This document shows positions 1 to 11,100 of a stretch of DNA of 14,558 nucleotides, one piece after another. The notes beneath the pieces are model-generated. The model did no database searches, was not told the DNA's origin, and was given only the letters and a program-made list of their open reading frames with translations. The DNA comes from Phoronis ovalis (taxonomy: Eukaryota > Phoronida > Phoronidae). Location: positions 1 through 14,558 of the forward strand of contig JAOXYB010031676.1 of the NCBI GenBank assembly GCA_028565635.1. Reading direction: 5' to 3'. Made by a program: the position numbers and the translations under genes. Within the stretch, counting starts at the first letter, position 1. Each line of letters begins with the position of its first letter.

Positions 1-50
1 TTTAGATTTATAATGTAAATAGTTGTAAATTGATTCCTGTACCTGCACCT

Positions 51-200
51 ATGTATGTATGTGTATATATGGATTATATGTGTGTGTGTGTATGTATATA
101 TATGTGTGCGTATGTATATCTATGTGTATATGTATGTATAGGTGTATATGTGTGTGTGTGTACGTATGTGTGTGTGTGTGTATGTACATATATATGTGTA
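51..200. repeat. Compound (TG)n/(TATG)n microsatellite
   Basis: Mixed TG, TA and TATG tracts run through about 150 bases with interruptions, which explains the Tyr/Val/Cys- and His/Thr-rich open frames on both strands here. Alternating purine-pyrimidine sequence of this kind can adopt Z-DNA and is length-polymorphic. Confidence 0.9.
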
Positions 201-272
201 TTGTTAATATTTGCACTTGCACTTTACCATTGTAACACAAAGGCTTAATGCCTATGTTATTTATTAAATATA

Positions 273-308
273 TATGTATGTATATGTGTATAACAGGATA
301 CATACATA
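273..308. repeat. Inverted repeat in microsatellite tail
   Basis: TATGTATGTAT at 273-283 is the exact reverse complement of ATACATACATA at 298-308, with a 14-base loop. It is probably a by-product of the same tetranucleotide repeat. Confidence 0.6.
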
Positions 309-538
309 CAATGATAAGTGACATGACAAGTATTTAAAAAAGTTTCTAATTCTAGCTGATTTATATTTAAATAATTTCTCTTTTACTAAAGGCTTTTCAT
401 CTCCCTCACCTAGGTACATTTTTATCACGATGACTCATCCAAAATGTGACCGAATAAGGAGTGAGCAAATCTAGTAAACCTTTGGTAGGAGTTAAAAACC
501 TTGTCAATTTACCCCTTGTCAATCCTAAGCTTCCCGGG

Positions 539-557
539 CTAAGATTATCAATCTTAG
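539..557. repeat. Perfect 8-bp hairpin
   Basis: CTAAGATT and AATCTTAG are separated by ATC. AAGCTT sites flank it on both sides. Nothing links it to a gene. Confidence 0.5.
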
Positions 558-1588
558 AGAAAGCTTCATTGAACTACTAAGTTCGTGTTAAATTAAAATG
601 CAGCCCGCCCGCAGATTGATATTTGCATAGTATTTAGGATCTGTTGAAGGTAGAGTACGCATTCCTCGTAAAAATGATGATTACAATTTTACCAAAAGTA
701 AAAAATGCTATTTATATACTAGGTTTATAATCTTTACGCATTTTCCATGCTTGATCTTTGATGAAAGATGCTACTTTGTTGTCCATTGTTTTATTCTCGT
801 CCAAGATAATGATTACAATGCTGTATTGTTGTAAACCATAATTAGTTGATAAAGACGTTCTAGATAAAGGTGTGAACAATTAAAACAACAACGAATATTT
901 AAATTGATCAAATTCCTTCAGATCATAGACCTTGCGCAAAATTATATGTTAGAGAGAGAAAAGAGATCTTGCGCTTTGTTTTGGAATGTGCCAAATTTAT
1001 ATAATTAACAATTTTATGTTAGCAGAAACGTCAAGTTGTACCTTATTAGTACATCTCCGATCACCTACCTGATATCTTCGTGTGCATAATCAGCATGCAA
1101 CAACAAAAGACAATAAGAACTTTAGACAGCGTGCTGTATATCGATGTCATCTTGGAACGATGCCCCTTGAAATCAAATCAAAAATAACATATTCTAAAAG
1201 CGACAAGTTCAGTGATTCTCTTAATGTCCAACAGTGTTTTTTAGAAAGTTTATTTTTCTTGTGCTAGTCAAGAATACTTTAATTGTATCGATTAATCTGG
1301 AATAGCACCCTGTACGTTGAAAATGATACACGAAAATTAAATGAAATCGTTGAAAGTTTATATTCAAGTCAAGTACCCTACAACAGGTTAGAGGACGAAA
1401 TTACATACCTCTTTAAGTCCAATTGTCATCCTATAATTTAGATGTTATCACCTTGTAAAAACAAGTAATTATACAGAGTAATTAGCGTGTGATATAATCA
1501 ACAAAGAAAACTTTCAACATATCTTTGCAAACAATTCTGCGGTCGGATATTTTATATATACATTCGTTGGTACAAATCTATTTATGGG

Positions 1589-1665
1589 TTGTTTTTTTTA
1601 TCTGACAAACATGTTTATGTGTTGTTCTTACGTTGTATATATCTGACAAATATGTTCATTTTGAT
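1589..1665. repeat. Imperfect two-unit direct repeat (about 41 bp)
   Basis: ATCTGACAAACATGTTTAT at 1600-1618 recurs as ATCTGACAAATATGTTCAT 41 bases later, each preceded by GTTGT and a T- or TA-rich run. Likely an old local duplication. Confidence 0.5.
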
Positions 1666-2401
1666 TCATAAACTAATTTCCGAGCATAATCAGGAAAAGA
1701 CAGGAAGTGATTTTCGCACTGGTTTCAAAGTAACGTCTTTTAAATGGTAAATGTATCCAGGGCGCGCATGCCCTGTTTTTATGAATTTCACCAGCACGGT
1801 TTTCTAACTAATTACAAGCATTAAAAAAGTGTTTAAGGTTCAACTCAGTCTAAAGGATATCATGAAAAATTAGTATTTGCTACATTTGACTAATGTTGCT
1901 TTTTTGTAAATTTATAAATGTAAACAATTAACCGTAACTTCTACACTACGAAGTCACACCCCATAGGGGCGAAAAAGCGTGAATATATTCTAAAAATAAG
2001 TTTAAATTATCGGAATTATGTGTAAGCTGTCGGTTCGTATCAAACAGATGCGGTATGTGAGGGTTATCGGTGTGCAATGAGGTATATAAATCCACAATAC
2101 TGAGATAAGGTAGATACCAATCCTAATTTCAGTTTGGCATAGGGGTTTTGGAGTACACGTATTTTTTCCAAAGTATTGCGAAATTTGTTTTATTTGTGCA
2201 TTGAGGATAAGTTTTGGATCAGTAGCGCTTTAAATCGAAATTGATGTCATCTAATTCCTTGATGTCACCTGTACGTAGTTAAAATCAAGAAAAAAGAAGA
2301 AAAAAAAAAGCACTAATGTTATGGAAAAAATATAAATTTGATATGGAATTATTCTGGGGTTTATGTAGCAGCAGTATCCTTAGTTGCCTAAAGCAGATAC
2401 T

Positions 2402-2419
2402 AAATGTACATGTACATTT
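2402..2419. repeat. 18-bp perfect palindrome
   Basis: AAATGTACATGTACATTT reads the same on both strands with no loop. It could be a chance product of AT-rich DNA or a dimer-binding site. Confidence 0.6.
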
Positions 2420-4176
2420 TAAATAAATTTGAGATGGTGGCATTTTCCGTCAGTTTAACACCTGCATTTGCGGTTTCACCAGCAAAAAGCAATATTTTAG
2501 CGCTCTTAAAGTTATCTACATGGTATATAGTGCAGGATTTCTATTATTTTGATACTGTATTATACTTGACAATTTTCTTAAAGCAAATATAGCATTTTTT
2601 TGTACAAACCGGGTTAAAAGAAGACTCATTTAGTAAGTTTTGTAGATATTTGTAGACACCCGATCTTCACCCGATCTGCTTGTCTAGATTCTGTGCTTAC
2701 TTCAGCATCAGTGACGAAATTGCGTAATGTAATTATAAGCAAACGTTTTTGGCTAGAATTTGTTCTCATATGAAACTACAAGCTAAAACAAAGATCACCT
2801 AAATCGGTCTAAACGATCCTGTAATTAAGATATAGATCTTAGCTTTAATATCTTTCCTGTTATTAGATATCACTGTATTAAGGCAATTACTCATGCACGT
2901 GACGCACTTAAATGTTTTCATAATGATAAACAACCTATCCTGCGGTCGCGTAATTAATCCCTGTGCATAAAGTGATGGTACACTTTGCTATAAAAATGTA
3001 CGTAATTGTAAATACTTCATCATGAGTATTATCATTTCAAGGTTCCATAAAGCTATGGATACATACAATGGTTCCAAGCTGAATAACTTAACTTGCCTAT
3101 ATCGGACTATAAATACTTTTATAATTATTTTTTTTCCTTCAAAAGCAGGGTTTGACCATTATAGCCATTTTCATGAGAATTTATCTTGCACGCAGTTGGA
3201 TGTTGGATTGACATATTGTTTTATACTATCTTTTTTAAATTTTATTTGCAAGTTCTAAGTAGAAAAATGGACAAATTCATTAGGCAAAAAGCATAAAATT
3301 ATTTAAAAGTAGACTAAGTGAAATCTGTGACGATAAAAAAATTATAATATGCGGATCATGTATTTCACGCTTTCAGCTTAAAGTAGTTGTGTTTTGAAAG
3401 AACACTTCTATATTTTTAAACTTCCTTTAAACCAAACTATTGAAAATTAAAATTGTGTGAACTGGATAATGAGAATTTTAAAAAAACTGAAATAAAAAAT
3501 CAGTTCAAATGTAGCCACATGAATATTGTACAATATCGTCAAAAATATATTATACTGCATAGAACATGTATAATAACAAATTGAATTAAAATTCTGGTTT
3601 AAAAAAGGATCATTTTAGTTTAGCTTTCTGCTTTCTACTGAACAAAGAAAGTACATATATAATGGATTTGTAAGCTTGCGCAACTATGGACAGCTTATGT
3701 TTATAATGTACAATGTATTATAATAATGAAAAAAATATACAAAAATAATTCATTCCTTGCAATTTAAAGTTTCATTTACTTTTAGTTTCAGTTTTATCTG
3801 TAAAATTTATATCAGAGTTAAAATTTAAGATACGTATTTGATTATTCCGAAAAAAATGAATACTGTGTAATTACAATGTTTTTTCTTACAACTTTAACTA
3901 CCAGTCAAGAAAAAATTTAAATATTTGCAAATTGTACCTTGAGTATCTCAAAAAAACTGATCAAAAATTATAATAAAATTTTTTGCGGCTCTGAAGAATT
4001 GAGGATAATAAATACTCACCTACTGATGAAACATCTCAAGTAAAGATAATGAGGCTTGAAGCAATAACTGTCACTTTCTTAAGCAGGTGTTATTTATAAA
4101 GTAAAAACGTTTTGACAAGCAGGAAGATTCCAATTGTTCGTTGCAGGTAAGGTGTTATTACTGTTATAGGGTGAAA

Positions 4177-4473
4177 ATGAGGCTCGGTAGAGGGCAGCAC
4201 CGCGGAGTAGTTATTGACGTTATGTCTGATTTACAAACCAAAGTGTCTTTTCATGATCACTATGATAATACCAGGTGTTGCAGCAAGAGTTATGTACTAC
4301 ATAGTAGAGTTAAAAACGTATGTTACAATTCAACTACAAACGTTAAGCAAACAATAGTAAATGGACAACATTTTTCCAATTTCATCTCAAGATACTGTAG
4401 TACACTATTGATTAAATTGAACAGTTCCAAGCAAGCTTTAGGATCACTACAAATATATGACGTATGTGTATAA
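4177..4473 (+). other. 98-codon open frame of unknown status
   Basis: This is the longest ATG-started frame in the upstream flank. It begins M-R-L-G-R-G-Q-H and has scattered Cys and Tyr. It lacks a signal peptide, recognisable motif, promoter, poly(A) signal or clear splice partners. GCAG|GTAAGG at 4143-4151 just upstream is a good donor consensus and could end an unseen exon. It is most likely a chance frame. Confidence 0.12.
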
Positions 4474-4996
4474 AATAGTCTAACACGAATTTCTTCGTTT
4501 AGTTAGATCACAAATACTTAAAAGTATTTTAGTTACCTTGGCAGCGCACACAGGTATTTAATGAAACTAGCGGTATCGTCACATAGCCACTTCAGAACTT
4601 TATGTGCAATATAAGTCACTGCAGATTGCATGAATCTTGATACTACTTACAAACACTGCATCTTCGATATTTGAACACTAGATGATATTTTGGTACAAAA
4701 ATGGCTTTGATTTTTTTAAACCTATCATATGAATATAGATAACACATATTTTTAAATGCAACCACGTCATTTGGTTTCTTTAACAAAGAATGGAGAAAAA
4801 TAATATTAATAGGATTGAATATTTTGCAGCAAAAATGTGACTATGAAAATTATGCCAATATGGCAGTCACAAATATACGTAAATGATTGAAGCGTGAACT
4901 GATAAATACGTTTCACGACCACACATGTTCCTCTTTCAATTTTCTCAGGCAAGATAAGCAACTCCGTTTTACCTTCCCTACTGATAGCATCCTAAA
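4474..4996. other. Upstream region of the MAM gene
   Basis: About 500 bases directly before the TATA box. It is AT-rich without a CpG cluster or a recognisable enhancer. A weak hairpin CGAA-TTTC-TTCG lies at 4486-4497 between outer arms TCTAAC and GTTAGA. Confidence 0.4.
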
Positions 4997-5004
4997 TATA
5001 AATA
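4997..5004 (+). promoter_or_regulatory. TATA box of the MAM gene
   Basis: TATAAATA lies 32 bases upstream of the A of an initiator-like TCATT at 5027-5031 and 56 bases upstream of the start codon. This is normal TATA-to-start spacing for an animal RNA polymerase II promoter. The surrounding DNA is AT-rich, so a chance TATA is possible; the spacing is what makes it credible. Confidence 0.55.
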
Positions 5005-5026
5005 CATACAACCTTTTACTAATCCG

Positions 5027-5031
5027 TCATT
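5027..5031 (+). promoter_or_regulatory. Initiator-like transcription start
   Basis: TCATT fits the YYANW part of the metazoan initiator, with the +1 A at 5029. It would give a 24-base 5' untranslated leader before the ATG at 5053 and no upstream ATG. An untranslated upstream exon spliced at the pyrimidine-rich TTTTCTCAG near 4941-4950 is the main alternative. Confidence 0.4.
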
Positions 5032-5052
5032 GTCAAGTGTTTCCAATTCAGC

Positions 5053-5107
5053 ATGATGCGTGTTTGTGGAGTGTTTGTACTATTGCTGCTTGGAGTTGCA
5101 AACGCAG
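5053..5107 (+). CDS. Exon 1: signal peptide
   Basis: Encodes residues 1-18, MMRVCGVFVLLLLGVANA, followed by phase 1 of codon 19. A basic Arg, a hydrophobic VFVLLLLGV core and a final A-N-A meet the signal peptidase -3/-1 rule, so cleavage is expected after Ala18, exactly at the exon edge. The donor is GCAG|GTAATT. Two ATG codons are adjacent, both with A at -3; the first is chosen. Confidence 0.88.
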
Positions 5108-8100
5108 GTAATTTATTTTACCTAAAACGGTCGAAATACCCACTCCTATGCCAAACTTGAGCAACTATGAATAAGTAGGTTTGAATTTACCTTTGTATGT
5201 TGTATGATGACTGTGGTCGACGACTGTTTCATATTTTGCGGATATGTAGTTAAAATAAATTCAACCTTAGCAGATTATTGTTTCTGCTTGTATCATATTA
5301 TGATTAAGGTATCAACATATTACGCATTAATACAAATAAATATGCACTTACCAGAATTACAGTCCTGGGACTAGTAGCTAAAAAATTCGCTAACTTATTT
5401 GTTATTTTGTAGGTCTATTAATAAGTATTTTTAACTTTACTATAATAAGATGAGATTGCATTTCGTATATTTCTTTTAATATCTTTCTATATTTACCAAA
5501 GAATAGAAAATATTTTACATAAAAACCTCTTTGCTTAAATACGATGATCGAAATCATCAACAAATTTCTCAATTAAAGCGTGGAATTACAAAATAATATA
5601 CAGAAACATTTTTTAATTTAATTTTTGTTTGAATTATTAATTTAGAAAATTCTATGTTTTAATTTAATTTCATCATTTTACAGCGTCTCTAGAAGATGAC
5701 GGAAGTGGAGAAGGAAGCGGCCAGGGTAATTCAAAGTTTTAATAATCTATCTTGTTTTTGTTACTAATAAATGATAACACCCCTGTATAACGATAGTACA
5801 TACATCCACATAGATAGCATCAGAAAACTGAAGAAGCTAGTATTACTGCCACTGGCTTTTACAATATTTGGATTACCTCTTGTGGCTCACACGTGGGATG
5901 TCACCTTGTACCATATCTTTACCTCTAACAGTATGCGAGGTGCAGCTTGGTGAAAGTTAATAGAAGGAAAAGATAAAAAGAAAACAAATGAAGCCAGCAG
6001 TAATCCTAATTGCTAAAAGTAATCTGCGAAATCAATTACTTTCCACAATGTAAACAAAATAAGCCAAACAAACACCTGAGCCATAAAAAAAAAATTCGAA
6101 TAAAAGCGAAAGATAGAATTTATTCTTTTTGACTGTTTGACCTCAAAATACCTACAAATGACATCCAAATACAAAAAAATCATATTAGAAAGTTTCAAGC
6201 AATGTTGAGTTTTGATGACTTTTGACTTCAAAGTAAACTTCCCTACTCTGAGGATGACATAAATCATACTTCAAGTAGAATCAAACATTCTTGAATTACA
6301 GCATATTTCCTGCATACATATATTGGAAAGATGATAAAAATAATTGACCTTTTGGCACTAAATGACATGAATTGTCGTCAACATGTCCATTACGTGGACA
6401 ATCATTTTTGGGTGTCTAAGCAATTTTCAAAATTAAGGCTACATATGATCATGGATGTGTTAAAATTCGACGTTTGGCCTCTGGTTGACCTTGACCTCAA
6501 GCTCAACAATGGCCTATCGCAGGGAAGTCACACTTTGGCTACCATATGCCTCTACACCATGCCTTTGAACTTGCAGGAAATTGGAAAATGTACAAAACCA
6601 AAGGTCTTATTGCCTGTATTGTCATCCTAAATATCAAATTTATTGAGTTGTTGGCAGTATATTATAACCGCTGTTTTATTGAATAAAGACATTATTCTCC
6701 CTCATTCCTACTTCATATTTTCTGCAGTAACTGATCCACCGACCAAAGTACCTACAAAACTGCCAACTAAGGCATCAACCATCAAGACAGATCCACCAAC
6801 AACGGTTGCGCCTACACAAGGCCCAACAGTTTTGATAGGTGAGTTGCGAAAACAGTAAAGATATTTAGTAAAAATGTCAAGTACAAGCAATTACGCAGAT
6901 AAATACAAATCTGGCGGTACTCATTGTTCCGTCTATATACGGTGGATCCGGTACAGTGGATCCGGTTTTTGACCAAATTAACAGAGAGGATCCGGGTTTT
7001 TTTTGTCTAAATTAGCAGAGTTAACCTAGTTTTTGACTAAAACATATCGATTTTCCAGTACACGTAAAATTAACAATCTATCTTTTAGCAAAATAAAGTT
7101 AAGCAAACCGTTTTATTATCAGGGAAAAACAGTTAAGAGGATTCGGTTTTTAAGTCTGTGCCGCATATCCCTACCCAATATTTTGTGAAATACCCCTGGG
7201 ATACAAATGTGCTCACATGAGTGCTAATACGTACGTGCCTGACATGATAAAATAGAAACATGTTTTTCCCAAGGCGCTTCTAACGTAACTTGAGTAGCCA
7301 AGGCCTTTATTCAGTTTCCATCATCTCTCCTTGATTTTGTTCGTGTTTTAGGCAAAAGCGGACCGCAATCGTTATAGAATTGCATTTCTTTATTTCTATT
7401 TATTTTAAATGTTTTGCAGATGCTGACATTTGTACTTTTGAGAATGGCCAATGTGGTTGGCAAGTACCCAATGACGACTATACTTTTAAAAGAGAGGTAA
7501 CAGGAGAACGTACTGTGGGGCCACTCGAAGATCACACTTTGAACTCTAGACTAGGTAAAATCATGCATTACTAAAATGTAAAAAAAATTCATTATAAGGT
7601 AAAATAGCCTCATACTTACCAAAGCAGATAATTATATTAAACGATACTTCTTGGGACAATTTTCCACGCTAGTATTTATTATCAGTCTCAATGTGCATGC
7701 TTAAATTCTTATCTTTTTCTACCACGAAGCATCTGTCTTACGGTGCACAAAGCTGTGTGTCTTGCCTATCCGTGCTTCACAATTGTAGGATTTCTTATTA
7801 GCCAGTATATTATTGCGTTATTGTAAGCCTAATCGAGGGATTTGACACAGATTTTTAGGTAGCACAGTAATGGTTGCGAAAATAGCAATATAAGTATTTT
7901 CACACAGGGCATGACATGAGAGTGGATTTGAAAGGCTGGAAAGGTACGGCAGAATTAGTCAAAGAATTTGTCAGCTCTTCCCCGAACGTGTGTGTGGATT
8001 TTGCTTATAGCGTTGCAACTTATCTTGCCGTTAGGAGAATTGGTAAGCTAAAAACCTACGTATTGAACTAGGGAATACAAATAACATTGGGACTAAAAAG

Positions 8101-11100
8101 TTATAAAATATCTGTTTATTAGTTTTAAAGAAAAATGTCCGTAATGTTGTTTAAAGAAATAATTGTTATAATATCAAAATATTATTTCTGACTTATTCCA
8201 TAAGAGACCGTATTTTTGACCCGAGTTACTGAATATTTGCATATTGTAAATAAATGCCTTAGAATTGGAGGTTGAGATTACAACAGCAAACACGTCCACA
8301 ACACAGAAGGTTGATACAGTTGGAACATATATTTGGAGTGAGGCTAGAGTACCAATTGTAGTGAAACCAAAAGAGAAATTCGAGGTACTTTAAAATATAG
8401 CAGTTCTTAATATATTCGGTTTTAATATTCGATTTTGGCCCATACTAAAAAACATGTTTCCATCAGTGCTATAATTGTTGCGATAGAAGGTATGAATTAT
8501 AATACATACATTATGTAAAGTCGATGAATTCGGTATATAATTTTGTATAACGAACGTTATCGTTTAAAACAACTTCGTGTACATTTTTTTAAACTAAAGC
8601 CTCGAATAATGCCAACTACACTTTCAAAGCTTAGTGCAAGATTTGGTACAGTGAAAGTAATTGCTATTTTTCAAAAATATTAACATGATTTACCATTACA
8701 CGTTAAGTGGTTTACCTCTACTATGTATTGCACATCTCTTACATCACTATCTTTCTAGGTAAAACTCAAAGTGTACACTACAGGATTAGTTGCAAACACC
8801 TTCTTTTCTATTGATGACGTAGAAATCAAACCCAATTGTCCGTCTATACCAACTACTACAACTCCAAAGCCTATACTGCGTAAGTGTCTCGTACGTCTAT
8901 CCATCTTCTGCGTTGTTCTTCACATCTGCAGCATAATGTATGTTGTACAGTCAGAGCTACATGAAGGGCATTTTATTCTCAACTGTTCTCTGTAGAAATC
9001 ACTGTTGACCGGGTATGTGCAAGCTACGTATCTTTTGTGGTTTATCAGTCCGAAAATTCAGGCTACAAAGAAGAATTAAAATTATAATCATTCGAGATTT
9101 TAATTATTTTGATTATATTAAAGGCAAATTTAGCATTCTCAGGAAGATAAAAATTGAGGAATATTGTCAACAACCTTATTGTAGTTTGTAATAACTATTA
9201 CCCAAAAGTGCCGCTCGAAAGGTAATTTTCCATCATTCCAGTTTCATGGAACGCAATGCATGTTTCACTCAGCAGTAAAAAGTAGCAGTCAACAAGAAAA
9301 GATCTAACTTCTAAATCCTGGCGATATCTTAAAATTTGATTTACATTTAAAATAGTTTTACTGTGTTGTAGCATTTTCTTTTAAAAATCCTGATTGCGAT
9401 TTTGAAACTTCAACATGTGGCTGGGTGGATCACAGCGATAACGATTTTGACTGGCTTAGACATGTCGGAGGAACCCCTAGTCAAGTAACGGGACCAGATG
9501 GCGATCATACACTGGGCACTAATGGTATGCGTAACAAAAGGCATCTAATTTATGATGTTTTCTAATTTTCTTAAGTTGAATAATCTGCTACATTCTGTAG
9601 TTTTACTTTGAAAATGTAAGTGCGTATTCTGTTCAGCATCGTAAACCCTGAACGATTTACTGCTAGTGCTACTAACCCCGAAATCAGTTTGAAACGTTTT
9701 ATGAAGGGAGATAATATGTTCTCACTGTATGTATATTGTAATTTTTCCAATGAAACTACTGTTGGTATAATGAGATGTATGTGCCCATATCTCGCATGAA
9801 AGAAGCACTTGTGCACACATTTTAAACATGAAACTCAACTGGTTTTCATTGTTCATATACAGTATGGTGTTTTTGAACCTTTCAAATCGAATTTTAGGCC
9901 ACTATATGTATACCGAAGCATCGAATCCGCAACAATATGGAGATATTGCGGTTTTAGTTTCTCCTGAAATACAGCCATCCAAAGACCAATCCTGTTTTGA
10001 AATGTGGTACCATATGTACGGTAGCGGAATGGGTAAGATAATAGTTTACGTGATTACCTCAACAATTTTAAAGAGCACGGACCCTGACAGAGAACATTAT
10101 CATTCAGAGTTGGCTTGATCGATTCTTATACAGTAGCTACACTAGTATACGTAAACAGATTATCCACATCCTCTAAAATTTGCTTTGAGTTAGATTAATT
10201 GTGCTGATTTGTAATTAGCAGATATTTTAAGTAATATACTTGCATGGAATCTTAACACTTATCAGCGCACAACATACTTGACTTTATATTTTGTATTTTA
10301 TCCTGTAAAGCAAGTGTAAATTTTCAGGTACACTTGAAGTTGATTACGTAGATAAAAACAGGACCATTGGACTTTTTTCAAAAAGCGGTAGTCAAGGATT
10401 TTACTGGCAAAAAGCTGTTATTCCTCTCCCGCCACAAATCGGATCTTTCAGAGTAAGTTTACGTGAGGTATAAAATCGGTAACATTGAAACGGCAGCAAC
10501 TGATGTTTTACTGTACATACAAACTCGACAAACAAGTATGCAGATACCGCACTTTGATATCTACTCCTAAGACTCATTTCTAACTAGGGAAATGTAATTA
10601 ATCTTCTGTAAATAGCGGCCGTACACTTCGTTACTCCGGGAAAATAAACAAGAAAAATCAAATAATGTGTGGCCATGTCTAACGGTCCAGATGTCTACAT
10701 GTTAACAGTTTTTCTCTTATTTTTAATGCTCAATTTTACTAAAGATGCAATTTTATATAATTTTAGCTTGTGATCAGAGGTACAGTAGGTACAAGTTTCT
10801 CGAGTGATATTGCCATTGACGATCTTAAATTGAACTCTTCTTGCAACATGAAATACACTACGACTCCGGAACCAACAACAACCACAACTACACCTAAACC
10901 TACAGTGCCACGTAAGTAGCATTGCGACGTTGCGATAAAAGGCCATAAACATAAAAAAGGATAAAAGTTTACATGTATCTACGAGAAGAAAAATACTGGG
11001 AGATGGGTCAAAAGAACCAAATAGTAAAAAATCTGGCATTTTTAATTAGTACAAAGTAGAATCTTTTACATTTTTACGCTAATATTGAAACTATTTGTAT

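Larger units (their letters stand above)
311..4140. other. AT-rich non-coding flank
   Basis: No convincing exon, RNA gene or mobile element was seen on either strand. The few open frames over 60 codons (for example 3022-3258) are low in complexity and have no family resemblance. Small features present: a hairpin at 539-557, short direct repeats near 1600-1660 and 2657-2676, an A-rich tract near 2287-2310, and palindromes at 2402-2419 and 3523-3536. Confidence 0.6.

Noticed and set aside
30-324. Open frames on both strands rich in Tyr/Val/Cys or His/Thr/Ile
   Set aside because: They are translations of the TG/TATG microsatellite.
2030-2042. B-box-like GGTTCGTATC suggesting a tRNA or tRNA-derived SINE
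   Set aside because: No A-box at the right distance and no cloverleaf could be drawn.
3022-3258. 78-codon plus frame in the upstream flank
   Set aside because: Low complexity, no recognisable motif, no splice partners or promoter; expected by chance at this length.
4143-4151. GCAGGTAAGG as the donor of an upstream first exon of the MAM gene
   Set aside because: The sequence matches a donor well, but the exon 1 ATG, signal peptide and nearby TATA/initiator already give a complete 5' end; without transcripts it stays a possibility only.
6331-6630. 99-codon plus frame in intron 2
   Set aside because: It lies wholly within a well-supported intron, has no family resemblance, and coincides with the repeat-like TGACCT block.
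7311-7535. Minus-strand frame across exon 4
   Set aside because: Antisense of a MAM exon whose plus-strand reading has conserved Cys, Trp and splice sites.
10695-11039. 114-codon minus frame opposite exon 11
   Set aside because: It is the antisense shadow of a Thr/Pro-rich exon and flanking intron; the Ser/Cys/Arg-rich part is the complement of the Thr codons.
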